Below, piece after piece: positions 36,381-44,948 of a DNA stretch of 64,000 nt. The notes below the pieces were generated by a model. That model worked only from the letters and a program-made list of their open reading frames with translations. It was not told where the DNA came from and made no database searches. The position numbers and the translations under genes are program-made. Every line of letters starts with the position of its first letter. Position 1 is the stretch's first letter. The DNA comes from Sulfurimonas sp. (GTDB taxonomy: Bacteria; Campylobacterota; Campylobacteria; Campylobacterales; Sulfurimonadaceae): the NCBI RefSeq assembly GCF_029027405.1, contig NZ_CP093396.1, forward strand, positions 2,119,497 through 2,183,496, given 5' to 3'.

Positions 36381-36415
36381 ATGTATAAATATTATGTATA
36401 TCAATAATTATACAT
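36381..36415. promoter_or_regulatory. Operator region upstream of the XRE repressor
   Basis: A perfect dyad ATGTATA (36394-36400) / TATACAT (36409-36415) with 8-bp spacer, plus a third half-site ATGTATA at 36381-36387, lies between the divergent repressor gene (start 36452) and the leftward operon (start 36306). This is the expected place for the switch that controls transfer genes. Confidence 0.55.
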
Positions 36416-36451
36416 CTATTTATAACATAAGTCAATAAAAATAGGTTAATA

Positions 36452-36862
36452 ATGAATATAAATAGCAATATATTGAATATTAGAAAAGAACTCAGGTTAA
36501 ATCAAACAGATTTTGCTAAAAAACTCAATAGTACACAGGGTCAAATTTCTAGTTATGAGAAAGGGCAAGTAGAACCTCCGCTAAAAATAATTATAAACAT
36601 GAATAAAATATTTAATGTAAATATTAATTGGTTAATAACTGGTAAAGGCGAGATATTTATTCAAGACTGTAATGGCATTAATGTTAATCATTGTAGTAAT
36701 GTAGCAATAAACGGTTTTATCAAAGTGAATACAAATGACTACGCAGATAGTGAAGAGATTCAGGAGCTTCTTGAACTTCTAAAAGAAGTTCCTAAGTCTT
36801 GGATTGATAAAATCTTAATTAAACTAAAAAAACAACTTCAAGCTTTTGACGAAGAGTTTTAA
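36452..36862 (+). CDS. XRE-family repressor
   Basis: The 136-aa protein has an N-terminal HTH_3 domain (about residues 8-62; IRKELRLNQTDFAKKLNSTQ, GQISSYEKGQVEPP) and a C-terminal region that ends in an acidic helix pair (ELLELLKEVPKSWIDKILI). It is divergent from the transfer operon, so it likely represses it and its own promoter through the dyad at 36394-36415. Confidence 0.85.
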   Translation: MNINSNILNIRKELRLNQTDFAKKLNSTQGQISSYEKGQVEPPLKIIINMNKIFNVNINWLITGKGEIFIQDCNGINVNHCSNVAINGFIKVNTNDYADSEEIQELLELLKEVPKSWIDKILIKLKKQLQAFDEEF

Positions 36863-36881
36863 ATAAAAAAAGGATAACAAT

Positions 36882-37487
36882 ATGAAAATAGTAAAAATAG
36901 GATTAATAATATTAAGTTTATTATTGAGTTTAAATGCACAAACAGCCGATAGATTGACAGATGAAAATATAGCATTTATATATGAGTCGAGAGCTGACCT
37001 CCCTATAACGAATGAGAACCTTGTAAAGACCTTATCACAAGAATATAAAAATGCTCGTGACGAATTTACTCAATACGAATTAATGAAAAAAATCAAACCT
37101 GTATTTAAAAAGAAGCTCACTGATGCAAAAGCTAACAATAGTTATTTTGTAAAAGTTGGTTCTACACTTGGTAAGTATGATTTCAAAAACAATACATTTT
37201 CTACTGGTTTTTCAAAGGATACTTATATACCATTTAAAAATGGATATGCCTTATCATTTAACAATGTTGAGGATATAGCAAATATTAAAGTAGCATTTGT
37301 AGATGCTAAAAGATTATCAAAAAAACTACAAAGAAATAGAAAGATAACTGCTATTATTTATATTAAAACATCTAAAGTTCAGGTAAAAAAAGTGCATTGG
37401 AATCATTCTAAAGTTTTAAACGCAGATATAACAAGTATAACTATTTTAACAGATGATGGAAATGAAATAATTTCTAAAAATTTGTAA
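36882..37487 (+). CDS. Exported protein of unknown function
   Basis: The 201-aa protein has a signal peptide (about residues 1-19, cleavage after LNA) and a mixed alpha/beta mature part (DTYIPFKNGYALSFNNVED; ITAIIYIKTSKVQVKKV). It follows the repressor by 19 bp on the same strand and so may be expressed from the same promoter when the element is silent. I do not recognise it; surface or entry exclusion is a possible role. Confidence 0.65.
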   Translation: MKIVKIGLIILSLLLSLNAQTADRLTDENIAFIYESRADLPITNENLVKTLSQEYKNARDEFTQYELMKKIKPVFKKKLTDAKANNSYFVKVGSTLGKYDFKNNTFSTGFSKDTYIPFKNGYALSFNNVEDIANIKVAFVDAKRLSKKLQRNRKITAIIYIKTSKVQVKKVHWNHSKVLNADITSITILTDDGNEIISKNL

Positions 37488-37537
37488 ATAGTAAAAATAA
37501 ATCAGGAGCTGTTTTTTCATACTCATAAGAAATAGCA

Positions 37538-37783
37538 TTAATGCTCAGCTCTCAATGTATCAACAAACAGCCAACACAGCCAAAAAACAGAACCAACCAC
37601 ATTTCCTATTATTCCCCACAGAAGAGGTTCGAAAACAACATCTGAAAATCTAAAATTATCAGCTCCTAACCATCCAAGAAGCGGAAAAATGTTATCACCT
37701 CCACTAAATAAAACTACTATGTAAAACACAAGATACATCATCATCCCAACTACACTAAAAGTTAATGTTAATCCTCTATCCAT
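37538..37783 (-). CDS. Small membrane protein of the accessory cassette
   Basis: The 81-aa product has two or three hydrophobic segments (FSVVGMMMYLVFYIVVLF; LLWGIIGNVVGSVFWLCWLF). GGAG precedes the ATG. It is the last gene of the minus-strand cassette 37538-38808. The function is unknown. Confidence 0.6.
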   Translation of the reverse strand: MDRGLTLTFSVVGMMMYLVFYIVVLFSGGDNIFPLLGWLGADNFRFSDVVFEPLLWGIIGNVVGSVFWLCWLFVDTLRAEH

Positions 37784-37837
37784 CTAATTTTCTCCTTTTT
37801 TATTATTTTTATCTTTAGCTTTAGATTGAAACTTCAT
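37784..37837 (-). CDS. Tiny ORF (17 aa), possibly a leader
   Basis: A GGAG lies 6 bases before the ATG, and the basic 17-residue frame (MKFQSKAKDKNNKKGEN) contains the ribosome site of the next gene. It could be a translated leader for coupling or chance. Confidence 0.25.
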   Translation of the reverse strand: MKFQSKAKDKNNKKGEN

Positions 37838-37860
37838 TGTATTCTCCAGTAGAATAATAT

Positions 37861-38091
37861 TTAGCTATGAGGAATAAATTCCCAAGAACTAAAGATACCG
37901 AACTCATATCTAGTATCATTTGAAAGTGTCATAAATATTTCAGGTTTTATATCTTCACAATAAATAGCTTTTTCGTTAAGGTCTTTATTTAAAAAACCTT
38001 TACCTGAACCATGATAACCAATTCCAAAACCGTCTGATTGGCTATCTTTATTATAAAGCTTATGTTGCTTTTGTAAATTAACTACTTTCAC
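37861..38091 (-). CDS. Hypothetical 76-aa protein of the accessory cassette
   Basis: I do not recognise this soluble protein. It has a Gly-rich stretch (GFGIGYHGSGKGFLN) and an aromatic end (FGIFSSWEFIPHS). It overlaps the upstream gene by 4 bp (ATGA), so the two are translationally coupled and probably function together. Confidence 0.55.
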   Translation of the reverse strand: MKVVNLQKQHKLYNKDSQSDGFGIGYHGSGKGFLNKDLNEKAIYCEDIKPEIFMTLSNDTRYEFGIFSSWEFIPHS

Positions 38092-38336
38092 AATACATGC
38101 TTTAGTATCATAAAAGAAGGATTAACTCTGTTCCATTTTTTTGGATTAAATTCTTCTGCTAATTTGAAAGTTTTTGCAACTCCATTAGAAACAAAAGTAA
38201 CATCATTACAAATTGGTAAATCTATATTTTCTTTTGTTAAAACCTTAATTTCTTGAGGGTTGTAATTTACAAAACTACATTTTCCATGAGGAACAACAAT
38301 TTTTAAACCATTTACTTCTTTAATATAAGTTTTCAT
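38088..38336 (-). CDS. Hypothetical 82-aa protein of the accessory cassette
   Basis: The soluble, beta-rich product (LKIVVPHGKCSFVNYNPQEI; VTFVSNGVAKTFKLAEEF) has no recognised family. It begins 24 bp downstream of an 18-bp operator-like repeat (38360-38377), so it has its own promoter. It is coupled to the 76-aa gene. Confidence 0.55.
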   Translation of the reverse strand: MKTYIKEVNGLKIVVPHGKCSFVNYNPQEIKVLTKENIDLPICNDVTFVSNGVAKTFKLAEEFNPKKWNRVNPSFMILKHVL

Positions 38337-38352
38337 AATTTAGCCTTTTCTT

Positions 38353-38523
38353 TTAATATAGTATATTATTACTATACTTTTTTACTTTTATTTCTTTTAA
38401 CCGCCACAATCCATGTATCATTAAATCTCTTTTAATTTTAGGATATTGTTTGACGGTCTGTTCTGAAACTGATAGATATTTTGCTAGTTCTTTGTATATT
38501 GGTTTTTTTATTTTATTTATAAT
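38353..38523 (-). CDS. Small helix-turn-helix protein with probable ATT start
   Basis: The 56-codon frame encodes a clear HTH (YKELAKYLSVSEQTVKQYPK, then IKRDLMIHGLW) but has no ATG, GTG or TTG before it. An ATT at 38523 lies 5 bases after AGAGGAGG, ideal spacing, and the stop of the 94-aa gene lies within that spacer. Alternatives are readthrough of that stop, in the same frame, or a decayed start. It may regulate the cassette through the 18-bp repeats at 38360, 38833 and 38873, the way anti-CRISPR-associated (Aca) proteins do. Confidence 0.55.
   Translation of the reverse strand: MINKIKKPIYKELAKYLSVSEQTVKQYPKIKRDLMIHGLWRLKEIKVKKYSNNILY
38360..38377. promoter_or_regulatory. 18-bp operator-like repeat, copy 1
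   Basis: AGTATATTATTACTATAC, with outer dyad GTATA/TATAC, lies 24 bp before the 82-aa gene start and overlaps the 3' end of the HTH gene. It is identical to the copy at 38873-38890. Confidence 0.6.
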
Positions 38524-38808
38524 TTAATCCTCCTCTGTCTTGAAAAATCTTTTTTCAAAATCTTGTGCCGATAATTCTATTTCTTCTATTTTTTCATGTG
38601 AATTGTGTTTGCCTTTTCCATTTCTAAAAAGTTTGAATGTAAAGTTATCAGTATAACCAAAAGATAACTTATAGCCATCTTTCCCACTTTTTCTAATTAA
38701 TTTTGATGGATGCCAAAATAAAAATTCTGTTTTTGGAACTTTAATTAAAGTCGCTTTTATTGTTTCAGTTTGAACGCTGTTTGAGTTAATTTCTATGTTC
38801 TTCCACAT
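38524..38808 (-). CDS. Hypothetical 94-aa protein, first gene of the accessory cassette
   Basis: The soluble protein is not recognised; it is beta-rich with aromatic and basic residues (VPKTEFLFWHPSKLIRKSG) and an acidic end (FEKRFFKTEED). It lies directly before an HTH gene and starts 25 bp after an operator-like repeat. Small size, place beside an HTH gene and the early-entering end of the element make it an anti-defence candidate, by analogy only. Confidence 0.55.
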   Translation of the reverse strand: MWKNIEINSNSVQTETIKATLIKVPKTEFLFWHPSKLIRKSGKDGYKLSFGYTDNFTFKLFRNGKGKHNSHEKIEEIELSAQDFEKRFFKTEED

Positions 38809-38832
38809 TTTAAGTCCTTTTTCTTTTGATAT

Positions 38833-38890
38833 AGTATATTATACCTATACCTTGCTTAAATATAACTTAAAAAGTATATTATTACTATAC
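38833..38890. promoter_or_regulatory. Two 18-bp operator-like repeats, copies 2 and 3
   Basis: Copy 2 (38833-38850, AGTATATTATACCTATAC) differs at 2 bases; copy 3 (38873-38890) is identical to copy 1. They lie 25 and 65 bp before the 94-aa gene, between it and the integrase stop. The matching 24-25 bp distance from two gene starts suggests promoter/operator overlap. Confidence 0.6.
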
Positions 38891-38896
38891 CTTTTT

Positions 38897-39985
38897 CTAT
38901 TTTAAATGCTCAAATATTAAATTAAGACCTTTTGATATAGTGTCTACTCTTACATCGCTGTACCGTTCTTCTACCATTGCATTAGTTGAATGCCCTAAGA
39001 TTGCTGCTGCAACATTAGAACTAAGTCCAAGCTCATTTATTGTTGTGTTACCTATTAAATGTCTTATATCGTGTATGCGGAATGATTTAGTAATTTTTGC
39101 TTCTTTTTTTATTCTTACCCATGCTTTTCTAATATCTTTAAACTTAGTTCCAGTTACTGGAGACTTAAAAATATATTCACTTTTATCATCTATGTTTAAA
39201 AGAATCTCAAATAAAATATCTGTAATCGGATGTTTTTTATTTTTCTTTGCTTTATTTATCTTTGCCGGTATTTCATAAACTCTATTATTTAAATCTATAT
39301 AATCCCACTTAAGATTTAAAATCTCTGATTTTCGATGTCCATGAAATAAAAAAGTGAATATACCTCTATACACTAACTCATTAAAATTTAAAATTGTAGA
39401 AAAGAGCTTTTTTGCTTCATCATTTGTAAGCGTATATTCAACGGTGTTGTCAAATTTTGGAAGTTCTACATGATTGGCAGCATTAAAATTTATGTATTTC
39501 ATTCTAATAGCATAGTTTAATGTTGCTTTTATAATATTATTTAAATGCTTTGCAGTCTGAGGAGCATAACCATTTTTTAACATTTCGTTTATAATTTTTT
39601 GGATTTCACCTGGGACAATATTATTTATTAGCTTATTAGCTATTTTATTTTTTATATGCTTTTTAAAGTAGTATTCTTTCGTTTCTATTGTTGCTGTGGT
39701 TTGCACTTGTTTAACTGATTCTATATATTCATCAAAAAGTTTTTCAAATGTATAAATTTTTTTAATCTCTTGAGAGTCTTTATTTTTATATTTAGCTCTA
39801 AGAGTTTCTTTATTTATAAATGCCATTCTGGCATTTGTCTTATAATCGTCGTTACTATAACCTACTGTTCTTTTATATTGATCTTTACCTATTTTAAATG
39901 AGCCTACAAATACAGTTCCTTTAATTGGATGTTTGTATGTATAGATTCCTTTATGTTGTGTTGCGGTTAACTTTGGAAAAGCCAT
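38897..39985 (-). CDS. int: Tyrosine site-specific integrase
   Basis: The 362-aa protein has an N-terminal arm-binding region, a core-binding SAM-like domain (about residues 75-160), and a catalytic domain with GHRKSE (first Arg), HDIRH (His-x-x-Arg), LGHSTN (second His) and ERYSDVR (nucleophile Tyr). All catalytic residues are present. It lies next to attR and reads away from it, the usual layout for tRNA-targeting ICEs. The promoter region carries the 12-bp repeat pair also seen at attL. Confidence 0.95.
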   Translation of the reverse strand: MAFPKLTATQHKGIYTYKHPIKGTVFVGSFKIGKDQYKRTVGYSNDDYKTNARMAFINKETLRAKYKNKDSQEIKKIYTFEKLFDEYIESVKQVQTTATIETKEYYFKKHIKNKIANKLINNIVPGEIQKIINEMLKNGYAPQTAKHLNNIIKATLNYAIRMKYINFNAANHVELPKFDNTVEYTLTNDEAKKLFSTILNFNELVYRGIFTFLFHGHRKSEILNLKWDYIDLNNRVYEIPAKINKAKKNKKHPITDILFEILLNIDDKSEYIFKSPVTGTKFKDIRKAWVRIKKEAKITKSFRIHDIRHLIGNTTINELGLSSNVAAAILGHSTNAMVEERYSDVRVDTISKGLNLIFEHLK

Positions 39986-39995
39986 TTAAATCCTT

Positions 39996-40019
39996 GGGTC
40001 ATACTTTAGGTCATACTTA
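39996..40019. repeat. Tandem 12-bp repeat in the integrase promoter
   Basis: GGGTCATACTTT-AGGTCATACTTA lies 11 bp before the integrase start and repeats the pair at 13449-13472. It could be an integrase arm site that also gives autoregulation. Confidence 0.6.
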
Positions 40020-40132
40020 ATATTGTAAAGATATGTAATTATATTCGGAATATTACCGCATATAAACTTAATAATCAGGCTCAATATCGTGAAATAGCCC
40101 CTCTGTATCAATTTGTATATTTAGACCTTCTA

Positions 40133-40180
40133 TCTCATAAGCCGGGGGTCGGGGGTTCAAGTCCCCCTCTTGACACCATC
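40133..40180. repeat. attR: 48-bp direct repeat, right end of the element
   Basis: This is a perfect copy of 13379-13426. It is only the 3' part of tRNA-Met and lacks the D arm, so it is not a second tRNA gene. Confidence 0.92.
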
Positions 40181-40400
40181 ATTCTAAGATAATTTACTTT
40201 TTAGGTGGTACTTTTTGTAGGTAAACACATGTTGTAATTACACAATTACCCCTTCACTTTTAAATATACCAACCGTTACTTTTTCAATTACTAAATAGTA
40301 ACTACACAATTACAAGTCCAACCATGTAAACTCAAATACCCAAATAAGACCTATAAGATATACCTTTTGAGCCTAATATTGCAGGAATTGCCCCATAGAA
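40181..40400. mobile_element. Probable relic of an earlier related insertion beyond attR
   Basis: The sequence right after attR resembles the element's own left end after attL: two copies of the 17-bp repeat (40233-40249, 40297-40313) with the same surroundings (ACACAATTACCCC; AATTACTAA.TAGTAACTACACA). A weaker likeness to the element's right end appears near 40369-40397. No third att copy is seen. From 40400 to 40477 there is nothing further that I can call. Confidence 0.5.
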
Positions 40401-40477
40401 AAACCTAATGCTACAAACTGCAATGTATACAATAAAAGTAAAAAGAGATATTTTGTTATCTAAAATTTTAAAATTCA

Positions 40478-42526
40478 TTAAAATCTATAGTTAAGAGCTA
40501 CTCCAAAACTTTGTGGTGCTCCTGCTCTTGCATACCAAGCATTACTTACTTCGAAGGCTCTTGTTTTATACTCTTCATCTAAGATATTATTTCCATAAAT
40601 ATATACATCATAATCATCTTCTTCATATCCAATCTTGATATTTGAAATAGCATAACTTTGTGATTTTGTATTTCCATTATCAAAGTACAATTTACCAAAT
40701 TTTGAATAGTTTACACTTGCATATATACCACTTGCATCTCTATAAGTAGAACTAAGATTAAAAGTAGTTTCAGGTACATCAACAACTTTTTTCCCACTAT
40801 AATTTACTGTTCCCCTTGAATAAGAATCATATTTAGCCTCCACTTTAGATATTCCCATAGAGATACTTAAGTTATCTGTTGGCATATAGTCCAATTCTAA
40901 TTCAACACCTTTACTTGTAGCTGTTGAAGCATTATCAGTATATACAGAAGTTCCTACTAAAACTTCTACTTGCATATCATCCCATTTTATATAGTATAAA
41001 GAGCCGTTTAAACTTAAATTATTTGCAAGTGATGATTTGAAACCTATTTCATAATTTGTAGTAAATTCAGGTTTATAAGATGTTCCCATTTTCTCTTTAT
41101 CATTAAATCCACCACTTCTATATCCTTTAGAAATAATGACATAAGGTATAAAATTTTCATTTTTTTCATACATTAAAGATAGTTTTGGTAACCAAGCATC
41201 AAATGTTTTACTTTTATTGCCAGTTTCGTTAGCATACCCCATTGCTGCTAACATACCAACTCCACCAATACCAGTTTGGGTATAGTTAAATTCTTTTTTC
41301 TCTCTATCATACCTAAGACCAAAAGTAATTTTTATATCATATATTATTTTACTAACTTCACCAAAAAGGGCTGTTCCTGTTGTTTTGGTATCACTTTTTT
41401 GATTTAAAGTTTCTCCCGGTACTCCCATACCCATATTGGCAAAATTCATCCAAGTATTGTATTCTCTTTTATCTTTTTCTAATAATAAAAACACTCCACC
41501 AATCCACTCAAAATCATCATTGTTATTTGACATAAATTTCAACTCTTCACTTATATAATCTATATCTTTTGCTAAATCTAAATATACTAAATCAAATGGA
41601 TTAAAATCTACATCATTTGCACTTTTATATTGTTCATCTCTTACAGAAGTTATTGATACAATTTTCATATCTTCAGTATCATACTTTAAGTTTAAATTTA
41701 GTCCTTGTGACTTTTTAGATGTTTTACCCAAGGCATCTACATTGATATCTTTTCTTAAATCTTTTGAATCATAAGCTGCAAATTGTGCATAAGATGGAGA
41801 ATCACTATCTTGCTTTTCATACCCTAAAGTAAATTTTAATTTATCATTTATTCTTCTATCTAAAAATACTCTAAAGTCTGTAGTTATATTTTTACCTATC
41901 TTATCATCATTGTTATACTTATTTGTAAAATAGCCATCTGTTTTTGTATATCTAATAGCTGCTCTTAATACTGTATCTTTATTGATAATCTTATTTATAT
42001 AAGCATTTGTTTTAATAGTATTAAATGAGGAGTAATCAATCCCAATTTTAGCACTATCTTTCATTTTACCTTTTTTTGTTACTATATTTACAATACCAGC
42101 TTCAGAATTTCTACCATATAAAGTACCTTGAGGTCCTTTTAATATTTCAATTCTCTCTATATCAAATAAAGCCATATCTAGCCCACTATAATATATATCA
42201 TCTACATAAAACCCAACAGCAGGTATTCCTGTCATTCCACCTGTAATCCCTCGCATAGAAGCAAATGTAGTCATGGCAGTTGGTCCTGTTTTGGTTATGT
42301 AAAAACTAGGAGTCAAGCTTGTTAGTTTTGTTGTTTCATCAATATTCTGATCTGCAATTTTAATATCATCTACAACACTAACACTTCCCGCAATTTGAGA
42401 TACTTTTTTGTTGCCTTGTTTGTTTGCTGTAACTGTGATATCATTGAGTATTGTTGTTTCTGCCATCAATATACTTGATGTTATTATACTCAATACTATT
42501 GCTACCCATTTAGTTTTTTTTATCAT
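40478..42526 (-). CDS. TonB-dependent outer-membrane receptor (second copy of the pair)
   Basis: The 682-aa protein has a signal peptide (about residues 1-22), a TonB-box-like stretch (LNDITVTANKQG), a plug with IEILKGPQGTLYGRNSEAG near residue 130, and a barrel ending in FGVALNYRF. It shares the plug motif and divergent AraC-type neighbour with 4941-7046. It likely imports a related ferric siderophore and is energised by the TonB locus at 1-4752, 36 kb away. Confidence 0.9.
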   Translation of the reverse strand: MIKKTKWVAIVLSIITSSILMAETTILNDITVTANKQGNKKVSQIAGSVSVVDDIKIADQNIDETTKLTSLTPSFYITKTGPTAMTTFASMRGITGGMTGIPAVGFYVDDIYYSGLDMALFDIERIEILKGPQGTLYGRNSEAGIVNIVTKKGKMKDSAKIGIDYSSFNTIKTNAYINKIINKDTVLRAAIRYTKTDGYFTNKYNNDDKIGKNITTDFRVFLDRRINDKLKFTLGYEKQDSDSPSYAQFAAYDSKDLRKDINVDALGKTSKKSQGLNLNLKYDTEDMKIVSITSVRDEQYKSANDVDFNPFDLVYLDLAKDIDYISEELKFMSNNNDDFEWIGGVFLLLEKDKREYNTWMNFANMGMGVPGETLNQKSDTKTTGTALFGEVSKIIYDIKITFGLRYDREKKEFNYTQTGIGGVGMLAAMGYANETGNKSKTFDAWLPKLSLMYEKNENFIPYVIISKGYRSGGFNDKEKMGTSYKPEFTTNYEIGFKSSLANNLSLNGSLYYIKWDDMQVEVLVGTSVYTDNASTATSKGVELELDYMPTDNLSISMGISKVEAKYDSYSRGTVNYSGKKVVDVPETTFNLSSTYRDASGIYASVNYSKFGKLYFDNGNTKSQSYAISNIKIGYEEDDYDVYIYGNNILDEEYKTRAFEVSNAWYARAGAPQSFGVALNYRF

Positions 42527-42584
42527 TATTTCTTTCCTTTCAAGAATAGTTAAATTTAATTACACTATACTTTAGTTAATAATA

Positions 42585-42608
42585 AATATCAATATCAATA
42601 TCAATATC
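42585..42608. repeat. Four tandem AATATC units between receptor and regulator
   Basis: Four perfect 6-bp units (AATATC) lie in the 115-bp divergent promoter region. They share the ATCAAT word of the dyad before the first receptor, so they may bind Fur or the AraC-type protein. The match to the full Fur consensus is weak (about 11 of 19). Confidence 0.4.
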
Positions 42609-42641
42609 ATTTTTATTATAAAAAAATTATGAAGGATTAAA

Positions 42642-43607
42642 ATGTCTAAAGTAATATCTTTTTTGGATATAGAAGAATATACCAAACAGAAACTAAATAC
42701 AAATACTAGTGATGAACTTATTATTCCAGACACTTTGGGTATAGGTACTTTTAAACATATAAATATTTCCAATGGTATTGGATTGACTCAAATAGATATA
42801 AAAGTAAAAAAAGATTTCATAATAAAAAATAAATTTGAAAAAAAAATGTTTTCCTTTACTAGTTTTCTACAAGGAGATATGCTATATCATAATTATGATT
42901 TTGATATTAGTAAAAAATTTGAAACAAATCAACTCAATATTTCTGCTTTAAATTGTGAAAATGGTACAAGCTTTTACAAAAAAGGCTCACATGTAAAAGC
43001 GATAAATATTTTTACATCTAGTGATTTTTTAAAACAAAATATTTTAGAAAAAAATTCTGATTCTAAGATAAATACAATTTTGTATAAATTAGAAACAAAA
43101 CCTTATTTTGATTTTATAAATCAATCCCCCTGTAGTTATGACACAATATGTAAATTACATAATATTTCATCATTAAATTCTCATAATAAACTTCAAAAAC
43201 TATTTATACAAAGTCAAACTTATGAACTCTTATATGATTGGCTCTCATCTATACAAAATATACAACAGAGTTCTATAAATCAACAAGAAAAAGCATATTT
43301 AGCTAAAGTACAAGAGTATATAATACTTAATTTAGATAAGGAGATTAGTCTAAAAATACTAGCAAAATTAGCAGCTACAAATGAAACAAAATTACAACAA
43401 AATTTTAAGCTTTACTTCAAAACTACTGTATTTAAATATATTTTAGAATGTAGAATGATAAAAGCGAAAAATCTATTAAAAAAAGGTAAACATTCAATCT
43501 TTGAAATTTCTTCATTTGTAGGTTATAAATATCAAAGTAATTTTTCTATAGCTTTTTTTAAAAAATATGGAATCTCTCCAAAAAATATAATTAAGTCAGC
43601 TTATTGA
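42642..43607 (+). CDS. AraC-family transcriptional regulator (PchR-like)
   Basis: The 321-aa protein has a sensor N-terminus and a C-terminal double HTH (about residues 220-320; [40 protein letters not shown]). It is a clear relative of 7163-8137 and stands in the same divergent layout beside a receptor, which it probably activates in response to ligand. It overlaps the converging selU by 12 bp. Confidence 0.87.
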   Translation: MSKVISFLDIEEYTKQKLNTNTSDELIIPDTLGIGTFKHINISNGIGLTQIDIKVKKDFIIKNKFEKKMFSFTSFLQGDMLYHNYDFDISKKFETNQLNISALNCENGTSFYKKGSHVKAINIFTSSDFLKQNILEKNSDSKINTILYKLETKPYFDFINQSPCSYDTICKLHNISSLNSHNKLQKLFIQSQTYELLYDWLSSIQNIQQSSINQQEKAYLAKVQEYIILNLDKEISLKILAKLAATNETKLQQNFKLYFKTTVFKYILECRMIKAKNLLKKGKHSIFEISSFVGYKYQSNFSIAFFKKYGISPKNIIKSAY

Positions 43608-44675
43608 CATATACTTTTTTGCTAAATACTCAACTATTTCTTCGCTTGAACCTCTAAACTCTACTTGTTCAAATCGTTTTTGAATTTGATAGTCATACAT
43701 TGGATCATAATACTCAATTAAAAGAAACTCTATCCATTTTTTATGTCCTTCAATCGAGTTTTTTTGTAACTGCTCATTAAAAGCTTTTTCAAATATATCA
43801 CAGACCTCTTTATGCCTCTGGCTCCCAAGTCTTTTTTTTATTCTATGCATCGCACCCAGTATTTCATCCCTCCATTTTTCAATATTATTTGCATACATTG
43901 TTTGTGCTTGGAGTACATATTCATAAAATGTTATCTCTACTCTTTTCTTTATTGGTGTTTCAAGTATTATTAGTGGAGCTTTGGAAAGATAGTCTGCAAA
44001 AATTTTAGGGATAAATACACTACCAATACGATTACCTTCATCTTCAAAAACTATGTATTTTAAACTCTTATCCAGTTTTTTAATAAGCTCATAAGCCATA
44101 TCATTTTCAAAATTTATTTGTGAAGGTTGTGGAGTATTTTTTTGACCAAAAGATGAACCTCTGTGATTTGCTAGACCTTCAAGGTCTATAGAGTTTTTTA
44201 AAGTTTTAAGTAGGATTGTTTTTCCAGAGCCTGTACGGCCACCAAGGATAACTGGCTTAAAATTGTTGATAGACTCTTCTATTTCAGTTATAAGATAATT
44301 TCTAAAGGCTTTATAACCACCTTTAATTCTTGAAATATCGTTCCCTGATTGGCTAAGCCATTCTTGTGATATTTTTGAGCGTTGACCACCTCTAAAGCAA
44401 AAAAGCTTGGCATCAGAATTTTCTTTTATAAAGTTCGACCATGCTTGAACACGCTCATTTTTAATCCTACCGCTAACAAGTTTATACCCAAGTTTTACAG
44501 CTTCGTTATTACCATGTTGTTTATAACAAGTCCCTATTTTATGTCTCTCCTCATCATTAATAATTGGCAGATTTACTGCATGAGGAAATGAACCTTTTTT
44601 AAATTCCACAGAAGCACGGACATCAATAAGAGGTGTAGAGTTTAAAACGATAGACTTGAAGTCATTACTGAACAT
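43596..44675 (-). CDS. selU: tRNA 2-selenouridine synthase
   Basis: The 359-aa enzyme replaces sulfur by selenium (through a geranylated intermediate) at the wobble uridine of tRNAs for Lys, Glu and Gln. It has an N-terminal rhodanese domain with catalytic Cys93 in FCFRGGQRS and a P-loop GRTGSGKT (146-153), the two-domain layout of SelU/MnmH. It implies that the organism makes selenophosphate; no selD is in view. It shares one base with the preceding small gene's stop. Confidence 0.93.
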   Translation of the reverse strand: MFSNDFKSIVLNSTPLIDVRASVEFKKGSFPHAVNLPIINDEERHKIGTCYKQHGNNEAVKLGYKLVSGRIKNERVQAWSNFIKENSDAKLFCFRGGQRSKISQEWLSQSGNDISRIKGGYKAFRNYLITEIEESINNFKPVILGGRTGSGKTILLKTLKNSIDLEGLANHRGSSFGQKNTPQPSQINFENDMAYELIKKLDKSLKYIVFEDEGNRIGSVFIPKIFADYLSKAPLIILETPIKKRVEITFYEYVLQAQTMYANNIEKWRDEILGAMHRIKKRLGSQRHKEVCDIFEKAFNEQLQKNSIEGHKKWIEFLLIEYYDPMYDYQIQKRFEQVEFRGSSEEIVEYLAKKYMSIS

Positions 44676-44929
44676 TAATTTACACTTTTACAAAAAACTA
44701 TAGTTTTCATAGTCTTAGTATTACTAAAAAATCTATTATTTTTGATAACCCATCCTCTACTTTTTTGTACAATAATATTACCACACATAATCTTTTTGTT
44801 GGCTCTGAAATCTTTATATAGCTGTACTTTTCTATTTTTTTCATAAAAGCCGTATAGAGCTATTAAGAATATTACAATAATGAATATAACCACTCCATAT
44901 ATAAAAGTTTTGTTATTTTTGTTTTTCAT
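44675..44929 (-). CDS. Small membrane-anchored protein
   Basis: The 84-aa product has one N-terminal membrane helix (about residues 9-29) and a short basic periplasmic part with two cysteines ([13 protein letters not shown]). It shares one base with the selU start (TAATG). The function is not known. Confidence 0.6.
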   Translation of the reverse strand: MKNKNNKTFIYGVVIFIIVIFLIALYGFYEKNRKVQLYKDFRANKKIMCGNIIVQKSRGWVIKNNRFFSNTKTMKTIVFCKSVN

Positions 44930-44948
44930 ACAAGATTATATCTATATT

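Larger units (their letters stand above)
13379..40180. mobile_element. Integrative and conjugative element in tRNA-Met (26,754 bp plus one 48-bp repeat)
   Basis: The element is bounded by perfect 48-bp direct repeats of the tRNA-Met 3' part (13379-13426 and 40133-40180). It encodes a tyrosine integrase next to attR, a MOBP relaxase, a coupling protein, VirB2-VirB11, an oriT, ParA, and an XRE repressor. All transfer genes run on the minus strand in the order virB2-B3-B4-B5-B6-B7-B8-B9-B10-727 aa-B11-D4-relaxase. VirB1 is not seen. All core functions look intact, so the element may be able to move itself. Confidence 0.93.

Noticed and set aside
40133..40180. Second tRNA-Met gene
   Set aside because: Only the anticodon-to-CCA part is present; the D arm and 5' acceptor strand are missing, as expected for attR.
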